Assembly: GCA_964435565.1 (NCBI GenBank)
Contig: CAYSZR010000012.1
Location: 1 to 39,384 of the forward strand
Direction of reading: 5' to 3'
Length of the DNA: 39,384 bases
From: QAMH01 sp964435565
Lineage (GTDB): Bacteria; Actinomycetota; Coriobacteriia; Coriobacteriales; QAMH01
Shown here: one piece after another, positions 8,209 to 16,688 of the stretch
How positions within the stretch are numbered: the stretch's first letter is position 1
How the letters are laid out: each line of letters begins with the position of its first letter
Program-made: the position numbers and the translations under genes
Notes under the pieces: model-generated
Databases searched by the model: none
Told to the model about the DNA's origin: nothing
The model's input: only the letters and a program-made list of their open reading frames with translations

Positions 8209-8460
8209 TTACGCTTCTGGAATCACGTGAATCTTGCGCTTTACGCCTTGAGTGTACTTAACCGTGCCGGGAACCATCGCGAACAAGGTGTCGTCTTTAC
8301 CGCGACCGACGTTCTCGCCCGGATGGAAGTGCGTGCCGCGCTGACGAACCAGAATCTCACCAGCGTTTACCGTTTGTCCGGCAAAACGTTTGCAGCCAAG
8401 CCGCTGCGCGTGCGAATCACGGCCATTACGACTCGATCCGAGGCCTTTCTTGTGTGCCAT
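8209..8460 (-). CDS. rpmA: 50S ribosomal protein L27
   Basis: The 83-residue protein begins MAHKKGLGSSRNGRDS and contains GGxI-like AGEILVRQRGTHFHPG, typical of L27, whose N-terminus reaches the peptidyl transferase centre. The mature N-terminus is encoded directly. The cleavable leader found in Firmicutes and removed by Prp (YsxB) is absent, and no prp gene lies between rplU and rpmA, which is consistent. It follows rplU by 19 bases and is followed by a strong terminator. Confidence 0.98.
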   Translation of the reverse strand: MAHKKGLGSSRNGRDSHAQRLGCKRFAGQTVNAGEILVRQRGTHFHPGENVGRGKDDTLFAMVPGTVKYTQGVKRKIHVIPEA

Positions 8461-8479
8461 TAGTCTTCAGCCCCCTTCA

Positions 8480-9031
8480 CTATTCCGCGTTGCTGATAGT
8501 CTCGATGATATCGGCTTTGCGTGCACCACTTGGGAGCTTGATGTCATGCTCCTTCGCGTAATCTTTGAGCGCCGCAACCGTCATCTTGTCAAAATCCACC
8601 GTCTCCTTTGCAGGAGCTGCAGCTGCAGCCTTTGCGGGCTTGGCAGCCGATTTTTTAGGGGCTTCCTTCTGCGCGGCCTTCTCCTGTGCAGGAGCGGCCT
8701 TCTTTGCAGGGGCAGCGGCCTTTTCGCCGTTCACGTCGATAATAGCCAAGCGAGTGAGCTGTTGGCGATGACCGCGCGTGCGCTTATAACCCTTGCGCTT
8801 CTTGAACTTGAAGATGAGCTGCTTGTCGCCTTTATGCTGGTCGACAATTTCTGCCGTGACAGTGGTCTTTGCGAGCTTATCCGCATCCGTAACGACGTCT
8901 TTGCCATCGTTGAGGAAGATCACGTCGAGTGAGACCTTGTCGCCGGCCTCGCCATCGAGCTTCTCAACATCGAGCACGTCGCCCGGTTTCACGGTGTACT
9001 GCTTGCCACCGGTTTTAACAATCGCGTACAT
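8480..9031 (-). CDS. rplU: 50S ribosomal protein L21 with Rho-N/SAP-like C-terminal extension
   Basis: Residues 1-102 are a complete L21 (MYAIVKTGGKQYTVKPGD ... KFKKRKGYKRTRGHRQ), an early-assembly 23S rRNA-binding protein. Then comes an alanine/proline/lysine-rich linker at about 104-143. A terminal module at about 148-183 (MTVAALKDYAKEHDI, LPSGARKADIIETI) resembles the small helical Rho N-terminal or SAP fold that binds nucleic acid. Ordinary L21 ends near residue 103, so the extra 80 residues are unusual. ATG at 9031 has AAAGG seven bases upstream. A likely promoter lies at 9116-9144. L21 assignment is certain; the tail's role is inference. Confidence 0.97.
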   Translation of the reverse strand: MYAIVKTGGKQYTVKPGDVLDVEKLDGEAGDKVSLDVIFLNDGKDVVTDADKLAKTTVTAEIVDQHKGDKQLIFKFKKRKGYKRTRGHRQQLTRLAIIDVNGEKAAAPAKKAAPAQEKAAQKEAPKKSAAKPAKAAAAAPAKETVDFDKMTVAALKDYAKEHDIKLPSGARKADIIETISNAE

Positions 9032-9115
9032 GTGCTTGCCTTTCGATTTCTAATTTAAAGTGCCCATCTTGACGAAGGAAAGGGAAAAAACCATCGCAAA
9101 GGGGCAAACGCCAAT

Positions 9116-9144
9116 AGTCTACTAGCGTTTCAGACGATACACAA
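9116..9144 (-). promoter_or_regulatory. Predicted sigma-70-type promoter of rplU-rpmA
   Basis: On the minus strand TTGTGT (9139-9144) and TAGACT (9116-9121) are separated by 17 bases. Transcription would start near 9109, giving a leader of about 78 bases with a pyrimidine-rich stretch before rplU. Sequence match only. Confidence 0.5.
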
Positions 9145-9201
9145 GTAAAATTTGCAAATTCTCGAAAGCAAATTTAGCAAGAAATGTGACTCTGCTCCCG
9201 T

Positions 9202-9873
9202 TTAAACGTGTCGTAGCTCGACACGCGTCAGACTTTTAATATCTGGCTGACCGGAAATATCTGCTAAAGCTGCATCTATGAATTTGTCCGGACGCAAAGC
9301 CCCGTTCGCATCAAGTCGGGTCACAAAGCGAACGGATACACATCCATCATTTTCACTTAGAACCGGAGGATCCATAAGGCGGCCTTCGAACTCGACGCGC
9401 TTAACTGTTTCTTTACGGCCCTTCTTCTTGACAACCTCGATATAGCCAAGAGCGAGAAGACGAGTAAAAGCATCTGCAAGCTCTGGAAGGCGTACGCAAT
9501 CTTGAAAGAACTCCACGTGCCACACGCTTACCGGATAGGCAACCTCTATCGCATCTGCCCCCGATTCGACATACTCGCACGCAATCGGCATCAAATTGGC
9601 AGGGGCAGCCATCTGAAGCGCGGCGAGGGCATCATCGGGCGCAAGATACTCCTGCAAGCGCACGTCCAAATATTCACCATTCGAGGCTGAGCCGACAGGC
9701 AAAGCCGGACCAAACGCGACTTTCATATGCGGGTTGAACCCCTCCGTTATCGCAAAGGGCAACCCCGCCCTGCGGATAACACGCTCCATCGACCTCACGG
9801 TCTCAAGATGCGATAGGTAGGCAAGACGCCCGGTGATCTTATATTGAACGCGCAAGCGAAACCCCTCGCTCAT
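9202..9873 (-). CDS. Radical-SAM-linked protein, DUF2344 / TIGR03936 type
   Basis: The 223-residue protein begins MSEGFRLRVQYKITGRLAYLSHLE and contains RAGLPFAITEGFNPHMKVAFGPALPVG. I recognise this as the DUF2344 family, found beside or fused to the B12-binding-type radical SAM protein encoded just upstream. There are no catalytic motifs I can name, and the family's function is not established to my knowledge. ATG at 9873 overlaps the upstream stop in ATGA, so the two proteins are translationally coupled and probably act together. In Clostridia the pair sits, with an RNase E/G gene, before rplU. The RNase gene is missing here. Confidence 0.88.
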   Translation of the reverse strand: MSEGFRLRVQYKITGRLAYLSHLETVRSMERVIRRAGLPFAITEGFNPHMKVAFGPALPVGSASNGEYLDVRLQEYLAPDDALAALQMAAPANLMPIACEYVESGADAIEVAYPVSVWHVEFFQDCVRLPELADAFTRLLALGYIEVVKKKGRKETVKRVEFEGRLMDPPVLSENDGCVSVRFVTRLDANGALRPDKFIDAALADISGQPDIKSLTRVELRHV

Positions 9874-11759
9874 CGTGCATCACCTCGCAATCGGCGTTTT
9901 ACCTCGGTATCGTTTGCAACATCTATATCCTGACAGACCCCGCATAACGAGCAATTAGAAAACGTGCAGTCAGGCGTTACCATGCCCTGGCGCGCCTTGG
10001 CGCGCTCGCTTCTTAAGAAGTGTTCGCTCACGCCGCACGAGATATGCCCCCAAGGCAACAACGTTCCCTCTTCGTATTCGCAGGTCGCACGTTGCATAAG
10101 GGGGACACCGCATGCATCTCCCGCCTGCTGCCAAGCATCAAAATCAAATTGTTCGGTCCATGCATCGAATCGCGCGCCCCGTCTCCACGCCTCTTCAACA
10201 AGACTGGCACATTCGCGACCGCCGCGGGCAAGCACAGCCTCCACATAGCCGGTCTTCGAATCATGCCAGTGAAGCTCAATGCCCTTTTTGGGAAATCCAG
10301 CTCTAAGAACATCGATTCGATGCTGGATTTCATCGAATGCTATTTGCCCATCCCATTGAAATGGAGTCATCGCCTTAGGAACGAACAACGCAACCGAGAC
10401 GGATAGGCGCACATTTCTTGGCTGCCCCTCGGGCAGTGCATCTTTTGCAGCAGCATACACACGCTTGCAAAGAGCGCCGATACCTGCAACGTCTTCGTCC
10501 GTCTCTCCGGGAAGCCCAATCATGAAGTAGAGCTTGAAACCTCGCCACCCGGCTTTTATGGCGCCGGTCACAGCGCGCATAAGATCGTCTTCCGTCACGC
10601 CCTTGTTAATAACGTCACGCATGCGCTGCGTCCCCGCTTCGGGCGCAAGCGTCATGCTGCCCTTTTTCTCGCCGGCAGCAAGCCGCGCAAGCTCAACACC
10701 CATTGCATCAACACGCTGGCTCGGAAGGCTGACGCTCTTGCCGGTTCCAGAAAAGCTTCGATTCAAACGTCTGAGCATCTGTTCAATTGTTGAATGATCA
10801 GTCGAAGAAAGCGATGTAAGCGAGACTTCGTCATAGCCTGTACAGGCAAGACCGTCCATTACAGCGCATATCACCGCATCCGCTCTGCGCTCACGCACTG
10901 GTCTGTATATCATTCCCGCTTGGCAAAACCTGCACCCCCGGTTGCACCCACGCAATATCTCGACAGCAAGTCGATCATGCACAAGCTCGCAGTACGGAAC
11001 AATCGGCCGCGGCAATGCTTTGGTGGCATCGAAGTCTTTGACAACACGTTTCTCTATCACGGCAGGCACGTCATCATGCAGCGGACTCACCGTGGTGTAC
11101 CCAGGCGCCTGAAGGTCGACGCGATAAAGTCCTGGCACATACATGCCACTTATATGGGATAGCTCCCTAAGAATCTGGTCACGTGTAGCGCCCGCGGCCT
11201 TCATTTTAAGATGCCTGCGAGCAACCTCGCAATCAAACCCCTCGCCCTCACCAATGAAGATGGCGTCGAAAAATGGAGCGAAAGGCTCTGGGTTATACGC
11301 AACTGGACCGCCAGCGAACACGATGGGATCTTCCTCACCGCGATCAGCTGCATGAAGCGGTATGCCGCTTAAATCAAGGAATTCGAGAATATTGGTTGCG
11401 CAAAGCTCATGTGGGAGCGTGATACCCACAAAATCAAATGCACGAATGGGCGTATATGTCTCAAGAGAGGCGAGCGAAAGTCCCCGCTCGCGCATAAGCG
11501 CGATCATATCGACCCAAGGAAGATACGCTCGCTCGCAGAAAATGCGCTCATCAGCGTTTAGCTCGTCATACAAAATAGCGATAGCCTGGTTTGCCTGACC
11601 GATATCGTACGTATCGGGATAGACGAGCACGGCATGATAGTCTGCCGATTGCTTCTCAAGGGGAGACACGCTTCCCCATTCCTGCCCAAGATATCGTGAG
11701 GGCTTTTCAACACGTGCGACAAGACGCGCGTATTGTTCCCACAAACCAGATTCCTGCAC
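9870..11759 (-). CDS. B12-binding-domain-type radical SAM protein, TIGR03960 family
   Basis: This 629-residue protein has an N-terminal Rossmann-like region (about 40-180) of the B12-binding type, with GGPVAYNPEPFAPFFDAIFIGEGE. The radical SAM cluster motif CNRGCRFC gives cysteines 272, 276 and 279, followed by an SAM barrel with FKLYFMIGLPGETDED. A second cysteine group near the C-terminus (598, 603, 606, 609; CTFSNCSLCGVC) could bind another cluster or zinc. The start is GTG at 11759 with GGGAG five bases upstream. Stop overlaps the DUF2344 gene. The substrate is unknown; neighbours rplU and rpmA hint at RNA or ribosome modification, which is inference. Confidence 0.88.
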   Translation of the reverse strand: MQESGLWEQYARLVARVEKPSRYLGQEWGSVSPLEKQSADYHAVLVYPDTYDIGQANQAIAILYDELNADERIFCERAYLPWVDMIALMRERGLSLASLETYTPIRAFDFVGITLPHELCATNILEFLDLSGIPLHAADRGEEDPIVFAGGPVAYNPEPFAPFFDAIFIGEGEGFDCEVARRHLKMKAAGATRDQILRELSHISGMYVPGLYRVDLQAPGYTTVSPLHDDVPAVIEKRVVKDFDATKALPRPIVPYCELVHDRLAVEILRGCNRGCRFCQAGMIYRPVRERRADAVICAVMDGLACTGYDEVSLTSLSSTDHSTIEQMLRRLNRSFSGTGKSVSLPSQRVDAMGVELARLAAGEKKGSMTLAPEAGTQRMRDVINKGVTEDDLMRAVTGAIKAGWRGFKLYFMIGLPGETDEDVAGIGALCKRVYAAAKDALPEGQPRNVRLSVSVALFVPKAMTPFQWDGQIAFDEIQHRIDVLRAGFPKKGIELHWHDSKTGYVEAVLARGGRECASLVEEAWRRGARFDAWTEQFDFDAWQQAGDACGVPLMQRATCEYEEGTLLPWGHISCGVSEHFLRSERAKARQGMVTPDCTFSNCSLCGVCQDIDVANDTEVKRRLRGDAR

Positions 11760-11800
11760 CTATTCTCCCTTATTGAACGAACGAAAGGTCGACAAAGCCG

Positions 11801-12823
11801 TTACGCATGCGTGGTTGCACCTGTGACAACGCTACCAACAAGATCTGCGCCCTTGCCAACAAGCGGTTCGGCCTTTGCCCAGACCTTGTCCACGACAGCG
11901 GACAGCCCATGGAGCTTGCCGTTTTCTTCGAAGTATTCGATAGCGGCGATGGCCATGGCCATCGTTCCCGATGCTGCGACAGCGGGTTTGACAGCCCATC
12001 CGAGCACGGGAACCTGCGCGGTGATTTTGCGAGCCGCCGCCCGGCACCCAAAGCCACCGGCAACAACGGCAATAACCTCACGTGCTCGATCCATATTCAT
12101 CGGTTGTCCATACACGGCTGCGATCTGCAGCACCATCTTTGCCTGATTGAGCGTGATAAGGGGCATATCTGCACCGGGCATAAAAAAGACAATGCCAATA
12201 GCCCCGTTTTGAATAGTATTCTGCTTTGCCAGCTCTACGGCAAGTGGATGACGAAGGAACGGAAACGCCACGGCGAGGGGGATACGTTTGCCCGGTGCGT
12301 TTTGCACAATCCACGTACCAAGCTCTTCGAGCGGACGCGAATCAGAGCAATCAACATCGACATCGATGATATCGTCAAGCGCGAGCGGTTTGCCGACACT
12401 TGGCGCCTGCGCATTGCCCGCGGGCGTCGGGGCGGCATTTGCCGCAAGCGTCATATCCGCATAGGCCTGGGCAGCGTTTCTGTCATTTGCAAAAAAGGTC
12501 TTGCCGCGTGCGATGACGACCACCGCAGGCGTATTCATTGCGTCCGCCGATTCGACGACGTCTCCCAAAAGCAGAGAATCGCCTCCGATAATGACACAGA
12601 GATCTGCCCGTCGTGATAATACGGGAACAGTCTTTTCGAGGATGAACGTGACGATCTTAACGTTCGATCCCGTGCTCGCAAACGCTGTAAGGACGATATC
12701 AACAAGGGAGCTACTCGCCGTTGGATCGAACACGAGTTCGACATGGACGGGCATGTCGCGCTGCTGGCCGACATTTGCCACCGAATCAATAAGTTTTTTT
12801 AAGTCGATCGGCATTTTAGGCAT
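11801..12823 (-). CDS. DUF697 (YcjF-like) protein in the rod operon, function unknown
   Basis: I do not know the role of this 340-residue protein. Its C-terminal part (about 195-320) has the DUF697 pattern: FFMPGADMPLITLNQAKMVLQIAAVYG, then a hydrophobic VIAVVAGGFGCRAAARK and VPVLGWAVKPAVAASGT. This pattern is often fused to small GTPase domains. The N-terminal half has alternating hydrophobic strands (ADLCVIIGGDS, TPAVVVIARGK) like a Rossmann or G-domain fold, but no P-loop GxxxxGK[ST] is visible. An alanine/proline linker lies near residue 135. I chose ATG 12823 (MPKMPIDLKK), 19 bases after the rodA stop. A longer frame to 12898 would overlap rodA. Context suggests an envelope-associated role. 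Confidence 0.7.
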   Translation of the reverse strand: MPKMPIDLKKLIDSVANVGQQRDMPVHVELVFDPTASSSLVDIVLTAFASTGSNVKIVTFILEKTVPVLSRRADLCVIIGGDSLLLGDVVESADAMNTPAVVVIARGKTFFANDRNAAQAYADMTLAANAAPTPAGNAQAPSVGKPLALDDIIDVDVDCSDSRPLEELGTWIVQNAPGKRIPLAVAFPFLRHPLAVELAKQNTIQNGAIGIVFFMPGADMPLITLNQAKMVLQIAAVYGQPMNMDRAREVIAVVAGGFGCRAAARKITAQVPVLGWAVKPAVAASGTMAMAIAAIEYFEENGKLHGLSAVVDKVWAKAEPLVGKGADLVGSVVTGATTHA

Positions 12824-12842
12824 CTGATTGCCTGGCCTTTCC

Positions 12843-14060
12843 CTATCGAACGGGCGTCTCGTTGCGCCGCGCCCAAATTGACAGCAGTAAACCAACACAG
12901 ATGAAATTCGTAATCATAAACGAAGAGCCATAACTCATAAAAGGCAACGGGATACCGGTAATGGGCATAAGACCAAGGTCCATTCCGATATTTTCCATAA
13001 CCTGAAATAGCCACATGGCCATAACACCCGAAGCCACAAGCGAGCCAAACAGATCCGACGACGCAAGCCCGATACTCAGTGCGACAGCCAAAAGGGCTAA
13101 ATACAACACGAGCAAGATAAATGCGCCCACGAAGCCAAACTGCTCTGCATAGACGCAGAATATGAAGTCAGTCGCTGATTCAGGTAAAAATCCGCCCGAA
13201 GATTGCGTCGCCTTACCCCAGCCCTTGCCGACAAACTCGCCGCTTCCAACGGCAATCTTTGCCTGGTTTAAATTATATGCGTCATCAGCGTAATCCGAAT
13301 TATCTTGGTCGATAAACACAAGCAGACGGCTCATCTGATATTGCTTGATAAGTCGCACGCTCCCGCCCGACCAATCGTTCAAAGCACTGTTAAGCCCCAG
13401 TAACGCAGCAACGCCGGCGCACAAAACGACAATCGTCAAAAGCAGCCAGCGTCGGGCGGCGCCGCCAATAAAAAGAATACAGAAGCCGACGATAAGTATG
13501 ACCAACGCGGTGCCGAGGTCTTCGCGGGCAAGCAAGACAAACGGGATCAATATGATACCGACCACTTTGAGATAGTCTGAACCCTTCGGTATCGATCCCT
13601 GATGTTTCGCCGTTGCGGCACCTACCGCGAGGATCGTCACTGGTTTTGCCAGCTCTGAAGGCTGGAAGGAAAGCGGCCCGAGCTTGATCCATGAAGTCGC
13701 CCCATTGACCTCCATGCCAAGTCCCGGAACCATGGGCAAGATTATGAGTATCACGTCTAGAACGATAAGCGGAATGACGAGTTCGGCAAGACGGCGGTAG
13801 TCGAAAAACCAGACAGCTGCCATTATCGCAACGCCAATTCCGACACCGGCAAGCTGGCGAAAGATCGAATATTCGGTTTGGGTTTGAGTAACCGCATAGA
13901 GCGTGACAATGCCACATGCCAACAAAAGCACGATTACAACGAGGAGAATGATATTTGCCGGTAGCGATATGCTGCCGTGCTCTCCGCCAGCAGACGATTT
14001 GAGCCCAGAATTGACACGGGCATGTACCTTGGAAGAGCTTCTGAATGAAAGCTGGGCCAC
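12843..14060 (-). CDS. rodA: Rod-shape SEDS glycosyltransferase RodA
   Basis: SEDS-family peptidoglycan polymerase that works with the class B PBP encoded just upstream to elongate the lateral wall. The 405-residue protein has about ten membrane helices beginning at residue 33. It has the SEDS segments GATSWIKLGPLSFQPSELAKP and, near the C-terminus, GLMPITGIPLPFMSYGSSFM. A polar cytoplasmic N-terminus of about 30 residues precedes the first helix. The start is GTG at 14060, six bases after the mrdA stop, with GAGGAG 12 bases upstream. Clustering with mreBCD and mrdA supports RodA rather than FtsW. Confidence 0.95.
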   Translation of the reverse strand: MAQLSFRSSSKVHARVNSGLKSSAGGEHGSISLPANIILLVVIVLLLACGIVTLYAVTQTQTEYSIFRQLAGVGIGVAIMAAVWFFDYRRLAELVIPLIVLDVILIILPMVPGLGMEVNGATSWIKLGPLSFQPSELAKPVTILAVGAATAKHQGSIPKGSDYLKVVGIILIPFVLLAREDLGTALVILIVGFCILFIGGAARRWLLLTIVVLCAGVAALLGLNSALNDWSGGSVRLIKQYQMSRLLVFIDQDNSDYADDAYNLNQAKIAVGSGEFVGKGWGKATQSSGGFLPESATDFIFCVYAEQFGFVGAFILLVLYLALLAVALSIGLASSDLFGSLVASGVMAMWLFQVMENIGMDLGLMPITGIPLPFMSYGSSFMITNFICVGLLLSIWARRNETPVR

Positions 14061-14066
14061 AACGAA

Positions 14067-16106
14067 TCAGCGCTCCTCGGTAGAAGAACCGGAAACGTGC
14101 TCTGTCGAAAGGCCGAAGGCAGCCGCCAGAACCGAACGTACCGCTGGTGCTGCACACGTGGCACCGGCGCCGCCTTCTTCGATACAGCAAACGCAGACGT
14201 ATTCGGGAGAATCAGACGGACCGAAGCCGACATACCAACCATAGTTGTCTTTGCCGGCAACTTCGCCCGTGCCTGTTTTGCCAGACATAGTAACACCCAT
14301 GCCATCGAATATCTTCTTTACCGATCCATCTTCAACGACGCCACGAAATCCGCTGCGCATGATCTCGATGTTTTCCTTTTTAAAAGAAGGGTTAATGATG
14401 CTGCCCTGATAGCGCGAGCCCTCAACTGCAGTCTTCGTCCCGTCAGTCGAAACAACAGAATGCAGCAACACCGGTTTGGGCACACGTCCTGTGGCAAGCC
14501 CTGCATACCCACAACACATCTGCAACGGCGTGACGAGCAAGTCACCCTGCCCAATAATGAGGTTCGACAAATCGCCAGGTAGCCATGCCTGACTTTCGGG
14601 AGCATCGCGGTTAAAGTTCTTCTTCCAATCAGGGGTAGGCACACGGCCTGCCGCTTCTCCAGAAAGTTCGACACCTGTCTTTGAGCCGAAGCCCCAACTT
14701 TTCAAATAATCCTGCAGAGCCGTCTGATTTGCCGTGTACTCATAGAAGTTCTTAGCGATTTCGTAGAAGACAACGTCGCAACTTTCGACGATACCGTTAT
14801 GAAAGCCAATCGATCCGTGGCCGCTGGTATTCCAGCATTTTTGAGGCCATTTTTCGCCAAAGCCGGTCCACGTGCCCTCGCACTCCCAGACCGAGCTCTC
14901 TGATGCAAATCCATATTCCAGCCCAGCAAGACCGGTAAAACCCTTGAATGTCGATGCTGCCGGATACAAGCCGGCGATGCAACGATTCGAAAGAGGATAC
15001 GCAGATGACTCGCTTGTCATATCCGCCCATGTGTCTGCAGAGATACCACCGATAAAATCACTTGGGTCATAGCTGGGAGCAGACGCCATCGCGATGATTT
15101 CGCCCGTCTTACAATTCATGCATACAATTGCGCCTGCCTGGGCGTTCAGATAATTGGCGTTTGCTGCATCGGTAAACGCTTGCTGCAGAGCATTTTCTGC
15201 GGCCGCCTGAACATTCGCGTCGATGGTTATCCGGATGTCATTGCCCTGAACGGGGTCAACCGAATCGACAGCATTCACAACTTCGCCCGCCGCATTGATC
15301 TCGACGCGCTTAATGCCGCGGTCACCCTGTAGATATGACTCAAAGGCCTGTTCAACACCATCTTTGCCGACCACATCTCCCGATTCATATGTGATGCCGG
15401 CTTTCTCGTTCTTCAACTCGGTCGAGGAAATTGTTCCGGTATATCCCAGAACATGGGCTGCAAGATTGCCATTTGGGTATGTACGCACCGTCCTGCTTTC
15501 CATATGAACACCGGGAAATGCCTTGGGATGCTCGGAGATATAGGAGATTGCGCGTTCGTCGACATCAAGAGCAACAACACGATCCGCCTGTGCCCCCTGA
15601 GTCTGAGATGCTGCGAGCGAGGCAACTGTCTCACGCGGGATACCCAAAACATCGGACAGACGTTGAATCACGAGCTTGTCGTTTTGTACATCCGAGCTTA
15701 CGAGAACAGCAAAGGTGGAACGATTCCCGACGAGCTCAACCCCGTTTCGGTCATAGATACGCCCCCGTGGGGCGATAGTCGTATATTCCGTAATACGGTT
15801 TCCTTCGGCCTTTGCAGTATATTCCGCACCCGAAACCACCTGCATCGACCATAGCTTGACCACAAGAACGCTGATGCATGCGCCTATAAAACCCATAAAA
15901 CCGAAGAAACGACGACGCGTCATCACCTGCGCATCCCCCGCCTGGCCTCCATATGATTCGGTGCTCGTGGCAAGAGACGATGCATCTCGTGTCGAGATGG
16001 CGATACGGGAAGACTTTCGATTCCCTGAAAGAATTATGAAAACTATAAGGGCTATCGCCGCGACAACGAGAAGAACGATGATGGCCGCGCTAATTGCTGC
16101 TGTCAC
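14067..16106 (-). CDS. mrdA: Penicillin-binding protein 2 (class B, elongation transpeptidase)
   Basis: Cross-links peptidoglycan during elongation as partner of RodA. Catalytic motifs are complete: STFK at 385-388 with the nucleophilic serine, SCD at 442-444 in the SxN position, and KTG at 610-612. The PBP dimerisation region (about 105-290) with APRGRIYDRNG comes first. The 679-residue protein has two hydrophobic segments: residues 4-27 and again 67-90. The usual class B PBP has one, so the first helix and the serine-rich 60-residue link are additional. GTG start at 16106 with AAGGAG eight bases upstream. Part of mreB-mreC-mreD-mrdA-rodA. Confidence 0.95.
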   Translation of the reverse strand: MTAAISAAIIVLLVVAAIALIVFIILSGNRKSSRIAISTRDASSLATSTESYGGQAGDAQVMTRRRFFGFMGFIGACISVLVVKLWSMQVVSGAEYTAKAEGNRITEYTTIAPRGRIYDRNGVELVGNRSTFAVLVSSDVQNDKLVIQRLSDVLGIPRETVASLAASQTQGAQADRVVALDVDERAISYISEHPKAFPGVHMESRTVRTYPNGNLAAHVLGYTGTISSTELKNEKAGITYESGDVVGKDGVEQAFESYLQGDRGIKRVEINAAGEVVNAVDSVDPVQGNDIRITIDANVQAAAENALQQAFTDAANANYLNAQAGAIVCMNCKTGEIIAMASAPSYDPSDFIGGISADTWADMTSESSAYPLSNRCIAGLYPAASTFKGFTGLAGLEYGFASESSVWECEGTWTGFGEKWPQKCWNTSGHGSIGFHNGIVESCDVVFYEIAKNFYEYTANQTALQDYLKSWGFGSKTGVELSGEAAGRVPTPDWKKNFNRDAPESQAWLPGDLSNLIIGQGDLLVTPLQMCCGYAGLATGRVPKPVLLHSVVSTDGTKTAVEGSRYQGSIINPSFKKENIEIMRSGFRGVVEDGSVKKIFDGMGVTMSGKTGTGEVAGKDNYGWYVGFGPSDSPEYVCVCCIEEGGAGATCAAPAVRSVLAAAFGLSTEHVSGSSTEER

Positions 16107-16118
16107 GCAACCATCTCC

Positions 16119-16688
16119 TTATTTCAATCGTGATTTCATGTGAGGCATCTTCCGGGCGCCGCCGCGACGCTCCCCCAGACGCGCCGGCATGCCCGTGCTT
16201 TCATCTGCAATGAAAAGGCCGATGGTCAAAAGCGCTATTACCGCAAAAACAGCCGTGTAAAGCGCAGATGGAAGCGAATAGGTAAATACGGTCGACATGG
16301 CCCCGCCGCCTTCGGACGACGTGAGGACCGACACAATAGCATAGAGCAATTCGACGAAGAGAGAGGAAAATGCAGCAAGCAGGGCAGACGAGAGAGGAGT
16401 AGCAAAATCCATACCGCCGCTTAAAAGGCCGAGAAGCAGGGCTGTGATGGTGAACACCAATGCCATGCAACCGACAGTGCCGTTTCCCATCAAATCATAT
16501 ACAAGCCCCATGAAAAAGCCCGTAATACCCCCGGCGCCCATTCCCGATCTGAAGCTCACAAGCAAAACTGGGATGAACAGGAAATTAGGCGAACAACCCG
16601 CGATTGAAATAGCGGGCGCAATGCCAGCCTGCAGAATAAGGCAAAGGACAATGGTTATAAGATAGATAGCCTGTTTATTCAACGCCAT
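16119..16688 (-). CDS. mreD: Rod shape-determining membrane protein MreD
   Basis: Small, very hydrophobic protein of 189 residues with five or six membrane helices, beginning MALNKQAIYLITIVLCLIL and containing SPNFLFIPVLLVSFRSG and GFFMGLVYDLMGNG. The last feature, a DxxxxGxxG-like pattern, is seen in MreD. It bridges MreC and the RodA-PBP2 synthase. A basic tail of about 25 residues (RLGERRGGARK) is cytoplasmic. Its start overlaps the mreC stop by 14 bases, so translation is coupled. A GTG one codon upstream is an alternative start. Low sequence conservation is normal; order in the operon supports the call. Confidence 0.9.
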   Translation of the reverse strand: MALNKQAIYLITIVLCLILQAGIAPAISIAGCSPNFLFIPVLLVSFRSGMGAGGITGFFMGLVYDLMGNGTVGCMALVFTITALLLGLLSGGMDFATPLSSALLAAFSSLFVELLYAIVSVLTSSEGGGAMSTVFTYSLPSALYTAVFAVIALLTIGLFIADESTGMPARLGERRGGARKMPHMKSRLK

